The translations under genes were made by a program, and so were the position numbers. Below the pieces are notes generated by a model. That model did no database searches. It was not told where the DNA came from and saw only the letters and a list, made by a program, of their open reading frames with translations. 64,000 bases of DNA from Flammula alnicola (taxonomy: Eukaryota > Basidiomycota > Agaricomycetes > Agaricales > Strophariaceae), in contig JADNRV010000019.1 of assembly GCA_015499995.1 (NCBI GenBank), forward strand, positions 417,768-481,767, written 5' to 3'. Positions within the stretch are counted from its first letter, which is position 1, and the number at the start of each line of letters is the position of its first letter. Of this stretch, positions 1-11,640 are shown piece by piece.

Positions 1-47
1 GTTTGTGAGAAGGTGCGTAAGGATGAGATAACTTGGTGAAAACATAC

Positions 48-179
48 CGTGGTTGATTCCACCAAACCGAATTGGGTCCGATCACCGTTGCGATTGCCGT
101 TGTGGTTACCGAAGGGCTGTACCATGGCCTGATGACCATCAAAATCCTCGTGAAAGGTGTAATTCTGCTGGAAGTTCAT
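48..179 (-). CDS. Possible first exon of an unrecognised gene running off the left edge
   Basis: Read on the minus strand, an ATG at 179 opens a 44-codon frame rich in Asn, Gln and His. It ends exactly at a good donor site (GTATG, starting at position 47) in phase 0. The rest of the gene would lie outside the window. I do not recognise the peptide. It lies just downstream of the tnp2 gene and could belong to the same element or to the host. The support is only one start codon and one donor site. Confidence 0.3.
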
Positions 180-354
180 GATAGACGATATTTGGAGGAG
201 GAGGATTGAGGGGAAGAATGAGAGACAGAAAAGAGAAGGAGAGATTCTTGACGCGACTTCCCCTTTCTGTTTACCTCTGTTTTGCTCAATGAAAAGGCTC
301 ATGAACTTTTTGCGCTGGTCATTGAAATTACAAGCTCTGGGGTTCTGTATTAAT

Positions 355-3300
355 CTACATCTCGTCGACGTAACCAGTTATCTCTATATCGTCTAGACCC
401 GATTTCTCTACTACAAACCACAAGTTTTCTGGGTCGTCTGCTTTTCGAGGTAGAGGTTGCATCGAGATGACAGAAATAATTGTGGAGACTGGTATAACTT
501 CCAGGTTGTCATCTCCGTTATACGTGCACGCCCACAGCGTGTGGTAGGAGTCTTCGAGTATGTCTGCATCCGGGGGGCCATAGAGTGATACCAATGCATA
601 TGCATCGAGCTTTTGTTCAGCGTTCTCGACCAAGAAGTAAAACTGTACTTCTGCAAACGCAATATTTCCATCGAATTTAATCTATAAATTCAAAGAAATG
701 CATCAGTACGATAGAAAAAGATCGAATAATTTAAATATACCTTAACATTGCGTGTGTTACGTTTATTCGGAGCGGTACGTTGCAGTTCTGAATACATACT
801 TCGCGCCACTTGTCCATTTGGCAGCCGGAGACGTCCCCATTTCCTCAAGGCCGAGTGATTGATTGCAGCGGTAACAGCTATCCTGTGATCACCTTGCAGA
901 TTTTTAACGTAGCGATCCCTTGGCCGCAAAAGAACAGATCCTCGACCAAGATCGTGTGACAAACGGGGTAGAAAGGGAGTCGAAGTCTTATCAAGCTCTG
1001 GGCAAAGAGCCTTGAGTGCGTTAGCTTGAGATTGTCGAAGAGCAACTTGAGCAAGATTTGCAAATGGTGTCGCGGGTTGTCGAATGGCTTTACCAAGATC
1101 TCCGATTGCGCGCTCGAGGGGAAATTGAGTAATATAGGCACCAGGTCCAATGCGGTGGATTTCCGGACAGATGTGGAGAAGGGTGTGGATGCATGGACGG
1201 CAGTAGTGGATACGGTCCATGCGCCGCTGGTAGTAAAGAAGCTCGTATTCTTCCACAAACTGGATTAGGAAGGAATGAGCTTCTCGAATTTGCTTGCCAG
1301 TAATGCGTCGCTGAATTACGCCCCGCATGCCATGTACCAGTTTACAGAAGTTTCGCCAGTATTTTTTCGAAAGGACTGTCCGGAAAAATCCAGGGCCTAG
1401 TCCGAAGATATATAAATACCACTCGGTCGCCTTGTATCCGCTTGATATTTTCTCAGCGGGGTTACGCGGTGGTCGATGAAAGGATGAAGGGAAATGTTGC
1501 GTTGCTGCTGCGACAAGTTTACCATGTTGAATCCATGTGTCGCCTGTTAGAGTTGCCCAGTCCCATGTTAACTTGCTGTCTGTTGTTCTGTCAAATTTCA
1601 TTGTTCCTCTCCAAAGAGAAATGAGTAAGTCGCCAATATTAAGATTAAGATGCATCAGGTCGAGAGAAAAGCAAAGAGGAACTGGGATTGTTAGAGATGG
1701 TTTGAGTCCCAGAAGGATAGATGGCTTGCTCAAGCCAGTGGCCTTCCGGTTGCGTTCATACTCATTCTGATCACGAGAGGCGACCAGTGTGGCAATTTTT
1801 TCTGCGTAAATCTGTGGAGAATCTCGTGTTGAACCGACTGTAGGGCTTCGGAAGTCAAAGTCATGTCGAATGGGGTTGTCTGGATTTATGCCATTCGGAG
1901 AGAGATGGACTGCATAGTAATGCCCGCTGTTTGGCTTATGCAATCCTATCATCTCGCAACCTATCCGGCAGCCCTGAGCGCCATGATGTCCAACACGTCC
2001 ATCGAGTTCTGTGAGTCCTACGGCATCAGCAAGTCCACCAAGCAAGGCGATCCGTGAGGTGATTACACGCTGCTTCTCAGCGTCCCAGACATGTAGGCCA
2101 GCGCCGTCATTCTCACGCTGCAGAGCTGATAGGTGATGAAAGCTTCGGAAGGTATATGAGTCCAGGTGCTTTGGCTTGTGGGGACCGGGAATAATAAGCG
2201 CAGGAATAAAGTGTTTCTTCTTGTACCGAGTCGTCGGGTCGTAGTCCATGACAATCCAGATAGCGATCCAAGTATCTGATTTCTTGTTTTGGTAAAGCTG
2301 AGCCCCATCAATAGAAAAGACGACTGTCGTGTCATCTTCAGTGAGATTTTCGCACAAGTCCAAGGAGTGTTCCCCAGAGAAAATGTCGTCGTAGACGAGT
2401 TCATCTGAAGAGTTTGCGGCGTTAAATGCTTCTATGATCTCGGCGGTTTTTCGGTCTCGATACCGTATCGCCTGAGCTCCTTGTGGAGATCGACGAAGAG
2501 CTTGTAACTGCGGTCCCAGAGGTATCGTACAAGCCTGTTGCCGTGGAACCTTCTTTCCTGAGGAAGCATACTCCTCAGGATCGTAACGTGGCTCCAAGCA
2601 CACATGGCACGACTGTAGGTCGGCAAATGGACCCGTGAAAGCATGGCAGCCATTAACGCACATATCGTCAGCAATACTGCAGACGCCGCTGATCTTCGCT
2701 ACCAGATTTTTGACATCATAATAGGACAGTAGGCCTGTATCCGGAAAGCGCGTCAAGATCGCGTCACGAACGTCGGTGTAAGTCTGCTCAGAAGCATTTT
2801 TGCAGGACAGAAAAACATCAAGAGACAGACGGGTATCAGGGTCTGAAATGTCGACAGGACCTTCCTCGGGATATCTGAGGTAGTCGATAGTCAAGTCATC
2901 GAGCCCGCCGTTATCAAGTGTAGCGCGAGAGACTTCGTTGATAAATTCCTGGGCAAAACGAAGATGTTCGATGCGAGAAAAATTCGGAATGCGCTGTTCC
3001 TGCTCCTGTGCCTCTGGGTCGTCTCCTGGAATCTCGGGTTCTGGAGTCCTGACAATTTCGGCCCTCTGTTGTACTGGTTCTTCTCCAGTGTGTTCTTGCT
3101 CGTCTTCTTCAGATCCATCAAGAGACCTGTCCTGATCTTTGTCTTCTTCATCTACGTCGAAATCATATTGAGGCTGGTTCTGAGATTCCTAAAAGTTAGT
3201 GTTTTTGTCGAATATATTCACTGAATAGTTGTAAATACATACATCGCGCTGGTTTCCCCCCATTTCTCCTTCGATATCCGGTTGCATGTCGTGATTTTGA

Positions 3301-3722
3301 TCATCAACTATATTCGAGCACGCAATATGATCCTCCTGAGGTTCATGTGAGGTATTCTGAAGTCCCGTTATCATGTAAGTCGAATATCATTGAAGAATGT
3401 CTATCTAACACGATGGATAAGATGCTAAACATACTGGATGAGGAATGTCAATTCGGCGACGCTTCCTCGGACTAAGAGGCTCCTCCTTGTCCTCGTCTTC
3501 ATCCCGGCCCTCGTCTTCTCCATCTGCTTCAGATCCACCGAAACTTCCTCCTTTTTCCATTCCGACCAACCCTTCCCTCAAGGCCATCCATTCATCGAAT
3601 GTTGCGATGTTGGCTTTGGGCACCTTTGCTGCAGTGGCAGCTCGATGTCGAGCGATGACCTTGATGTTCATAAGTGCCCCATTGCATCTGGAGCAATTGC
3701 AGGGTTGCTTTGGAGGTGGCAT
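355..3722 (-). CDS. tnp2: tnp2-family (Transposase_21, CACTA/EnSpm-type) transposase, copy A, apparently intact
   Basis: Four exons join in frame: 3722-3435, 3356-3243, 3188-741 and 681-355. Introns are 78, 54 and 59 bp with GT/AG ends. They give about 1,058 residues with no stop or frameshift. The start MPPPKQPCNCSRC matches the Cys-rich start of copy B (MPPKRPCNC). The long third exon carries the tnp2 core: a Cys cluster (DMCVNGC...CHVCLEPRYDP), an acidic motif (FSIDGAQLYQ), and conserved blocks such as PRNPAEKISSGYKA. The last exon holds a conserved tail (ALVSLYGPPD). Proteins of this family cut and paste CACTA-type elements in the nucleus. Copy B (11641-16953) matches along its length but is clearly diverged. 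I could not find CACTA termini or the target duplication, so the element borders are unknown. Confidence 0.87.
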
Positions 3723-4196
3723 CGATGCAATAGAATCGAGCAAAGAAGGCGATGCTTGGGTATTGTACGAGGAATGGTGGATTGGTTGAGAAATCGACTG
3801 ACAACGCAAGTGATGTCATTTTGATCTGAGCTTTAAATTGAGAGCTGCCGGGATTTTCGGAGCAAAGCAGATCAACGCCGATCTTGTCCTGGCTTGCGGA
3901 CTTTTGCGGATACTCTCAGCTAAGATCAGAGCCGTGCAGAGCCGGTTTTCACTGGGGTTCAACCTTGATCAACAAAGTCACGTGTGTCGGAGTTTGAACG
4001 GACTTGTGCGAGATTTGATCAAATTGATGTGCCGGGTGCCCATCCCGCAACGTTGATACCAGACTTCTTCAAGTTCTTGCCTCTCCTCTGTGTATCACCC
4101 ATGAGCTCTCACTGAAAGGTATATAAAGGCTTTAAAATGTAATAAAATCGGATTCTAATAGAATGTGAGGCGACTGGAATATTTCTGGCTCTAAGA
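3723..4196. other. Spacer between tnp2 copy A and its companion ORF
   Basis: Moderately GC-balanced sequence with no convincing ORF. It should hold the promoter of the minus-strand tnp2 gene and the 3' end of the upstream ORF. A TATA-like stretch (TATATAAAG) occurs near 4121. No terminal inverted repeat was recognised here. Confidence 0.4.
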
Positions 4197-5993
4197 CTAA
4201 ATGTGCCAGACACACAGTACACACTTAGTACACACTATACCGGAACAGTTTTCCTGATCATTTATATGTAATGCTCCTAGTACTACCAGCAAACTATGGA
4301 GACTACTGACGGACGTGCTGTGGTTACCCATGTCTATGGATGGGACCCTACAGCTACCTTGGTGTATAGACACCGCATATTTCCTATGTAGGACTATGTG
4401 GGCTACTGGGAGTGATATAGGTGAGGTGCTACCTATCAAGTCTGCATAGTTAGAGGCTGATCTATTGAACATTTTATTGTTTCCTGATGTAGTAGGCGCT
4501 GACGGCAGACCGTGTATCTTGCTGCTATGGAAAAGCAGGGAGTTAAGTACAAAAACATTGAAAATATCTACATGGGCTAGGACGTACATGGGGTTGACGA
4601 TTGGCCGCCGTGCTGCAGCTCTTGAAGGCCTCGCAGCAGCTTCTACAACATCTGCAGTAACCGGAGCTGGCGTGGCTTCGGTCGTCTTGTTTGGTGGTGG
4701 TGGCACTGCAGATATGGTGGTAGCGGGTGTGGGAACGGTTGGAGGCAGAATGCCTGTTGCGTCATCTGGGGTTGCCTCGGCTGAAGCTGTCTTGGCCGTC
4801 TCGGTTGGTGGCGATGGTGCTACGGATGTGACGGCAGCAGCAGGAGCAGTCGAAGGGGTCGAGTTGAGCCCGGAATTGACGTTAGAGGCGGCCAGCCCAT
4901 CCTGAAGATGTAAGTCCATTGCCAGGAGCTGCGGATCAATTGGAGGTGAAGTGGAGCGATGGCCTGAAGAAGAGGCTGCATCTGGAGCTGTGGAAGTAAT
5001 GAGTCAGATGTCGGGATTGAGGAGAAGAGCCCTGAGGCTGCCTGAGACAACGAAGACCCAAAAGGAACAAGACTAACAAAAACTCACTTTTGGACGTATG
5101 GATGCGCTTGGGGTCAGGGCCATTGCTGTCGCTAACATCTATCTTCCGCTTGCGATCCTCGACCATGGGCATTTTGTCCAACATCGGCCCGTCTTCGACT
5201 TTAGGAATACGCTCGGTCTTCACAATCACATTGGCATCGCGAGCAAGCCGCTTCTTGATGGTGGCGTGGTAAGTTGAGAGGCAGCGTCCGGCGATGTAAC
5301 TTGCCTTCCAGTCGTCAAAGCAGAGAAGGAGGAATGAGAATTTTCGGTACAACTCATTGAAAATGTACTGGCGTTCAACAAGTCCAATCTGACCCCAGGA
5401 TTTCGGTAAGATAGTCATACCATTGAAAATCTTCTTGAGAAGATCCCGAATGGCCTCTGCAACATGCCCGTCAACGATTGTCCCATCGTCTTCTTCCACG
5501 AAATTAAGGGACACATTTTCCCCTTCTTTCAAGCGCGCATTCCCTCGAAGCGACTTTCCTTTGTTGGCTTCGAGGACGTCTGAGTCGCATTTTTGATCCT
5601 TGGTGTGCTTGGCGTAGTCCGTTTGATACCAGAACTTGATGTTCGGGAATCGAGATGCAGCATTCTGTCGAGTTAGGTCCCTGTACTGCTCAGGGATGAT
5701 GAATACTTGGGAGCCAGGGAGCGAGGTTGATGAGCTGGAAGAGCTCGAGCCAGAGAGAGACTGAGGGGGAGAGGTAAGGCCTTCCTGCAACCGTCGACCA
5801 ATTGCCTGCGTAAGATCTTCGTGGGCTTTCGTCAGTGTTTCGTGTGCTGATCTAAAGCAAAGTCAAAACATGAAACTTCTAAGTAGAAATATTGAATAAT
5901 ACTGAACTTGAGGTCAGAATATTGACTGCGAATAGCATTGTAATTTTCTTGAAGCCTTTCTAAACGTCTCTTACTTGGAGGGATGAGGGCCAT
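4197..5993 (-). CDS. Coiled-coil protein of unknown function beside tnp2, possible second gene of the element
   Basis: The model starts with ATG at 5993 (MALIPPSKRRLERLQ). Exon 1 ends at 5908 and a 56-bp intron joins exon 2 at 5851 in frame. The frame then runs through a Ser-rich linker and a conserved-looking globular block (WYQTDYAKHTKD..., FDDWKASYIAGRCLSTYH) to a donor near 5089. The last part is Ala/Pro/Thr-rich. A further intron may start near 4590, so the 3' end is uncertain. The first 50 residues look like an amphipathic coiled coil. I do not recognise the family. The same strand and 475-bp spacing from tnp2 suggest, by inference only, an accessory protein like TnpA of CACTA elements. 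The foldback element begins only about 40 bp upstream of the start codon. Confidence 0.6.
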
Positions 5994-6924
5994 TGCTTCG
6001 CATGGCAAAACGAGGACCAGGTGGCCCAGGCCATCTCGAAAATCTCAGGTAAAAAAGAGTAAATAGAAAACTTTGAATATATTTCATAAGGTATACAACA
6101 AATAAAATGAAATACGGGAGTGAAACGAGGACAAGAGAAAAAGGAGGGCGCATATCGACGTGAGTAACACACGTCGTCGCCTCTCCTGCTGCTACTTGTC
6201 CTCGTCCTCTCCTTGTCATCGTGTCGCTGCCGCCGGCGTTCCCCCCTCGTTGTCGCTGCCATAACGGGGCAACAGCAGGAGGGCCTGTGTTGCTGCCGTT
6301 GCTTCCATCTCGTTGTGCTGCCACTGCCCCCACCTCGCCACCATCGCCTTATTTGAGCAGCAGCCGTTGTGCTGTTGCTCCTCCCACCTCATCGCCATCG
6401 TGCTGCTGCTGCTCCCAACTGGACGTCGTCGCTGTATCCGAGCAGCAGCAGCGGTCGTGCTGCTGCTACCCCTTGTCGCCACCATATCCGACCAGCAGCA
6501 GTGGGCGCTGCTGCTGCTGCTTCCGCCTCGTCGCCGTCGCCATCGCCATCGCCGTATATGAGCAGCGGCTGCTGTCGTGCTGCTGCTGCTATACGGTGAC
6601 AATGAGGACGAGCAGCAGCAGTGGGAGCTGCTGCTGCTGCTGCTCCCGCCTTGGCGCTGTCGCCGTATACGGGCAGCAGCAGCCGCCGTCATGCTGCTGC
6701 TGCTGCTCCCATCTCTTTGTCGGTCACCGTATCTATATAGGAGCAGCAGCAGCAGTCGTGCTGCTGCCCGTGTTCCCCTGTTATCGTCGCCGTATCCGAC
6801 CAGCAGGAGCGGTCGTGCTGACGCTGCTCCACCCTCATCGTCGTCGTCGGGTCTGCATACCAGCAGCAGCAGCGGTCGTGCTGCTGCTGCTGTTCCCCAT
6901 TGCAGTCGTAGTCATATGCATATA

Positions 6925-7346
6925 TAGTGATGGGCACGGGTGCTGACACCCGTGCGGGTTTGCGGGTACGGGTGTGGCGGGTGCGGGTGCGGGTGCACTT
7001 TGAGTGACCCTCAGCCAACCCGCACCCGTGTGCCAGGGTCACGGGTTTTCGGCCGGCACACGGAAAACTCCGAAATGTGTGTCCAACACGTTCTTTAGTT
7101 ACCTGAATAATTAATTATGTAATGTAATTTTCCAAAATGTATTCTAATTTTAATTTAACATAGTTCTGCTAGCACAAGTTCTCACGACGCCCATCAAACC
7201 CGCACGGGTTTCTGTACCCACGGGTCACCTGCAAACCCGCACCTGCAAGCACGGGATCCCGTACCCGTGGCCACGGGTGCGGGTTTTGGCGGGTACGGGT
7301 GCGGGTCGACAAAAAATTGCCCGCGGGTTACCCGTGCCCATCACTA
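6925..7346. mobile_element. hAT-type MITE inserted in the left arm of the foldback element
   Basis: The element starts TAGTGATGGGCACGGGT and ends ACCCGTGCCCATCACTA, an inverted repeat of at least 17 bp. It is flanked by a perfect 8-bp duplication, TGCATATA, at 6917-6924 and 7347-7354. An 8-bp duplication with a TAG-type terminus is the hallmark of hAT elements. The 422-bp body repeats CGGGTGCGGG/ACCCGC motifs on both strands and encodes nothing. It would need a hAT transposase in trans. Confidence 0.88.
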
Positions 7347-7450
7347 TGCATATACGAGCAGCAGCAGTGGTCATGCTGCTGTTGCTGCTTCCACCGAGTC
7401 GCCATCACCGTATCATCGTGTCCGCGCAGACAACAGAATAAAGACAGCGA

Positions 7451-7564
7451 CGATGACCATTCGATGGTCATCGTCATCTCGTCATATTGCCTGTGAATTG
7501 GATAAGTGAAGGGATGGAGAGAGGAAGAACAGAAAACGAATCGAGTCATACGACTCGATTCGTT
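7451..7564. repeat. Two short perfect hairpins in the foldback spacer
   Basis: At 7451-7473 CGATGACCAT and its reverse complement flank a 3-base loop. At 7535-7564 a 13-bp arm (AACGAATCGAGTC) and its reverse complement flank the loop ATAC. Both are perfect and lie between the two large arms. Function unknown. Confidence 0.8.
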
Positions 7565-8893
7565 GTGCACCGGGTGGGTCTCCCTCTACCAGGGTCTCCC
7601 CTCGCGTCTTCTCTCCCTTCACCCCCTGCTGGTTTGCTTGGACACCTATGTAGTGGCAGTGGGAGGAGAAGGAGAGGCTTGGCGTGGCCAGATTGTTCAG
7701 CGAGCGAAGAGGAGGGTCGAAGGCATTGGGCGTCACACGATGTTGATCGTGGTTCAAGCGGACCTTGAAATCCCGGACCGCTCAATTTCTGGTGCTTTCT
7801 TATCACCGTCATCTCTACCCACCGTCTCTTCCGTTGTCCACCCATCCAGCCCCAGATCAGCCATGAAATGTAAGTAAGTCCGTTATATATTGTTATATGC
7901 TCTCCTAATTCGTTATCTACCCCCCATTGCAGCCCTACCATCTCCTTTGCTACTCGGCATCAAGTAGATGGCCTGCCCCACAGATAAGTGATGGCGATGA
8001 GGTGGAAGGAGCAGCAGCAGCACGACCGCTGCTGCTGCTCATACGCAACACACCCCTCGCTTTCGACCTTCGAGACGTACCCCGCCCTGGAGGCTCCCAC
8101 TCCACCGCCCAAGTGATCTCCACCCTTCGTCCTCTCTTCCATGTCACCCAACCCTCCTCTTGCCTCCCAAGCCCTGACGTCTCCTAGCATACGTGGATAA
8201 CGACATGAAGAGATACCACGACCGCTGCTGGTCAGACACAGCGACAACGACAATGATGGCAGAGCAGCAGCAGGACGGCCGCTGCTGCTGCTGCTATGTG
8301 GATATGGCGATGTTGACGAGGTGGGAGCAGCAGCAGCAGGATGACCACTGCTACTGCTGGTATATGGATCCAACTACGACAACGAGGAGGGCGGACCGGC
8401 AGCAGCATGATCGCTGCTGCTGCTTGTATACAGAACCAGTGACGACGACGAGAGCGGAGCAGCGGCGGCACGACTGCTGCTGCTGCTCCTGATATACGGA
8501 TCCGATGAGGATGATGATGAGGGCGGAGCAGCAGCAGCATGACTGCCCCTGCTGTTTACCCCGGCGGCTGGTGCTCGTATACGGCAACGACGACAAGCTG
8601 GGAGGAGTACGCCAATGACGGCGAGCTGGCAGCAGCAGCAGCACAACTGCTGCTGCTCAGATACGGCGATGATGAGACAGAAGCAGCGGCAGCGGCAATA
8701 GGATGACGGGGAGAATGAGGATGAGCAGCAGGTGAGGCGACGACGTGCATTACTCACGTCAATATGCGCCCTCCTTGTTCGCTCATCCTCTTTTTACTCT
8801 TGTATTTTATGTTCTTTGTTGCATACCTTATGACTAGTAGTATCACAGTTCAATGTTTTCTATTTAATCTTTTTGTTATCTGAGGTTTTTGAG

Positions 8894-9161
8894 GCTCTAA
8901 GGCTGGACACGAGTCTACTCACGGATCACCTGGATCTGTACCCGCAAGTAATTAAGTACCCCAAATCTATACTTGGATCTGTATGGGTTTGTTCTCATGG
9001 ATGACCTGGATCCACAGGTAAAAACCCACAAGTAGTGGTTAGTACTTATATACCACCAGACTGCGGGTCATCGCAAGTACTTACAGGTATACTTGGGAGT
9101 ATGAAGGAGAAAAAGGTCATAAAACATCGGATATCATTCATATTTATGCAGCAATGACCGA
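8894..9161. other. Low-complexity repeat remnant
   Basis: The sequence repeats motifs such as ACCTGGATC, GGATCTGTA and AAGTAC(T) in several spacings and orientations. It resembles a decayed MITE. No ORF and no clear termini. Confidence 0.35.
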
Positions 9162-9395
9162 CTAATTACCTTGAGTTACATCGGATTCATTGACTCTCTG
9201 CTTCTTCTTGTGCCGCGCTGACTTATCTATGAATAGCTCTATAATCTTCTCATGGGGAATAGCCCCCTCCAGTCTGGTCCACGAGCCCACCACGGCCGAT
9301 GCCCATGTTGAATCATCTGAAAGTGAATGATGGAGCTTAGAACCAGTCAACCCACCCCGAGAAAATGCACGTTCAACATCAGTACTTAGAGCTAG
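9162..9395 (-). pseudogene. hAT transposase C-terminal dimerisation fragment
   Basis: After a plausible acceptor (TTCACAG, minus strand) a 78-codon frame begins LALSTDVERAFSRGG, continues with KLHHSLSDDSTW and AVVGSW, and ends at a stop. This is the classic end of fungal hAT transposases (Dimer_Tnp_hAT, PF05699). Just upstream the reading frame has a stop in what should be the preceding helix, and no intact DDE core is visible. I read it as a relic. It could have belonged to the same copy as the exon at 11274-11489. Confidence 0.7.
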
Positions 9396-9861
9396 CTGTG
9401 AAGAGAAGAATCAATTGAGATAGAAAGTGTGAGAGGATATCGAGAAACACACCAGGAATATTTTTAAATGTACAGCAGCGTGGGATTACTAGAATGTATC
9501 TAATCTATAGATAATGGAGATAGGCGCCGAGGCACGAGCATCTGCATCTAAAAATATCTAGGCAGGGCGCTTTCTGGATATCTAATCTATAGATAACGAA
9601 CCAGGCACAAGCGCTGACATGACATCTTTAGACTGTCATCCAAAGTCATCCTCATCAATCCACCCATTCCCGCCCCCGTGAGGTGCGCAGAGGGCGGCAA
9701 TGGGTAGCAATATATTACTGGACCCTATTGGATTTTTTCCCGCAGTCAGAACCACCCCAACGATGAGTGCAAGCCAAAATACAAGCCCGAGCATCATTTC
9801 CTGCATTATTGACAGGTATTTACCATCAGCTCCGCCCCAAATGGGACGTCATCCAGTACAT

Positions 9862-9987
9862 GTCATACAGTCATCATGTCCAGTCCAGTACATGCTGACG
9901 TGATGTCATACAGTCATCATGTCCAGTCCAGTACATGCTGACGTGATGATATACAGTCATCATGTCCAGTCCAGTACATGCTGACTG
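9862..9987 (+). repeat. 43-bp tandem repeat, three copies
   Basis: The unit begins GTCATACAGTCATCATGTCC and recurs at 9862, 9905 and 9948. The third copy has small changes at its start and end. Period 43 bp, near-identical. Confidence 0.93.
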
Positions 9988-10424
9988 ATAGAAATCACAT
10001 CAGCACTCTCTGGGCCAAAATCTTTTCGAATTCAACTTCTTTAAATAAGTACATTGAGGATAGGGCTGAGCACATGATGCACCTGCATCCTTACCCACAT
10101 TTTGTCCTGACAGTCGGCCTACCACTGACAAGGATCCTCCTTCCTGGACTGTCTTGTCTCTTGTCGGGCCTTGTATGACAGTGAAACTACACATTTATTC
10201 AAATAAGCTGCACTAATTTGCAATGCACTTTTAAGGTATTTTTGTACTTTTCAACACACATTTAGGTAGATCTTATTGTGAGTCAACTAATTCTCATTTG
10301 CACGCACATGTTAAGCTTGTGAGCTGAGCCACTTTCCAATGGAAGCCACCTTTTTCTTTAATTGTGCACTACATTACTTGACCAAGGGACCCAAATTATA
10401 TTATCCAAGCTACATACTAGAAAA

Positions 10425-10496
10425 GTGAGCCTATTTTCTAAATGTGAGTTTATTTTCTAAGCGTGAGCCTACTTTCCAAATGTGAGCCTACTTTCA
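10425..10496 (+). repeat. 19-bp tandem repeat, four copies
   Basis: GTGAGCCTACTTTCCAAAT-like units start at 10425, 10444, 10463 and 10482, exactly 19 bp apart. Each differs by a few substitutions. Confidence 0.9.
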
Positions 10497-11273
10497 GACT
10501 GGCTAGCCCTGGTGGGTGAAGGCAATGTCAAATAATGACAAAGAATATCCAAATGTGGGAAGTGTCTACAGTAATTCCCAAATTTCACATAGGAGGGTCT
10601 TTTACTAAGCTCCAAAATTATGATAAATGAATTCTACTCATCAATAGCCTTTGATTAAGCCCAAGATCTCCATCGTCCGAGCAATACTGCAGTTCTTTGA
10701 ATATTTTTGTGAAAGTTGAATTGTTTCTGCACGTGGTTATGTGCTGATGGTGCCTCTGCTATTACTATTTGCTAAATATACTCAGCAGATTCAGTGAATG
10801 GTCAGCGCTTCCCACTCTCTCATTCAGATTCCCCTCACTTTGATAGTTTTAAAGTGATAATATGCCTATCAAATTCAGTTGGCTCCTTGTGGCCTCTCAA
10901 TTGCATAGATCATCCCAGTAAAGAAGTGAAAGAACATTTATTCATACTAGCAATAAGTGCCGCTTGTCGCCAACCTGCGGTTGGCTCCTCGCGGCGGGGA
11001 TTGTCTGAGTCTCTACTTTCAACTTGGAGGAATTGACCATCACATGACTATAGATAAGATAAAGGTAGCCATCAAACAAACATGTACAAAATTTCCCTCA
11101 GTTTTGATGCCAAAGGGTCCTCCTGCAGAAGTCAGGTTAAAAACGAAGCCCCTAAAGGGTCCTCGTAACAGTCGTGATGGTGATCAAAACTGCCATTGCG
11201 ACGCATATAGCCCTAAAAAAGTGCATATAATCAATTTTTATCTTTCTGTTTGACCAGAAATAAAAATATATAC

Positions 11274-11489
11274 CTGCTTTCTATGTGGTTCTTGCTCTTG
11301 GGAATGGTTTCGACGATGAAAGGCTGATTTCGGATAGGAATCTTGAGTGTCTTTCCTTCGCTGGTTGACAGCAGGGGAATCAAGTTCAGTGAGCTCTACA
11401 ATACTGTTGGAGCTCCCTGTGGTTGACGAGCGCGTCATAGCGCGTATTGGAGGTCGAGAGCGGTGAGAGGAAGCAGATGAGGAGGACAT
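11274..11489 (-). pseudogene. Possible 5' exon of a hAT transposase relic
   Basis: An ATG at 11489 opens 72 codons rich in Ser, Arg and His that end at a clean donor (CAG then GTATAT). Basidiomycete hAT transposases often start with such a disordered Ser-rich exon, and a hAT C-terminal piece lies downstream on the same strand. No zinc-finger or core follows in frame. The family assignment is inference. Confidence 0.35.
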
Positions 11490-11640
11490 TATGAGAGTCA
11501 CAGTCTACAAAGAGAGACTCACACAAGCGACAACATGTGACTGTGTTGCGATGGTCACAGCCAAGTCATTTCTCTCACAAGATTCAGAATAACTACGCCA
11601 GTGTAACATATATGTAGGAAAATTATACTAGTATGTACAG

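Larger units (their letters stand above)
6035..8893. mobile_element. Foldback-like element with long inverted arms made of CAG/CTG hairpin units
   Basis: The left end (6035 rightward) and the reverse complement of the right end (8893 leftward) align over at least 150 bases. Shared stretches include TAAATAGAAAAC, CATAAGGTAT, GGAGGGCGCATAT and GACGTGAGTAA, then CACGTCGTCGCCTC. Inside each arm, about eight to ten units at 50-70 bp spacing carry AGCAGCAGCAG, a spacer of about 8 bases, then CTGCTGCTGCT. Units in the right half are in the opposite orientation to those in the left half. A roughly 570-bp spacer (7420-7990) separates the arms. No transposase was seen, so the element looks non-autonomous. 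No target duplication was identified, so the exact borders may be off by a few bases. Confidence 0.75.
9396..11273. other. AT-rich decayed mobile-element interior
   Basis: No frame longer than about 100 codons and no recognised domain. It includes two copies of a TATCTAATCTATAGATA motif near 9500 and 9580, a 43-bp tandem repeat and a 19-bp tandem repeat (listed separately). The position between two hAT-like pieces suggests the degraded body of that element. Confidence 0.4.

Noticed and set aside
355..5993. CACTA-type terminal inverted repeats for tnp2 copy A
   Set aside because: I compared the flanks by eye and found no matching inverted ends, so the element borders were not called.
6216..6946. 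Long open frames on both strands in the CAG/CTG tract (Ala-, Ser-, Cys- or Gln-rich)
   Set aside because: All frames stay open because of triplet composition. No start context, introns or conserved blocks, and the tract is part of an inverted-repeat element.
9862..9987. CRISPR-like array
   Set aside because: Simple head-to-tail tandem repeats without unique spacers, in a eukaryotic chromosome.
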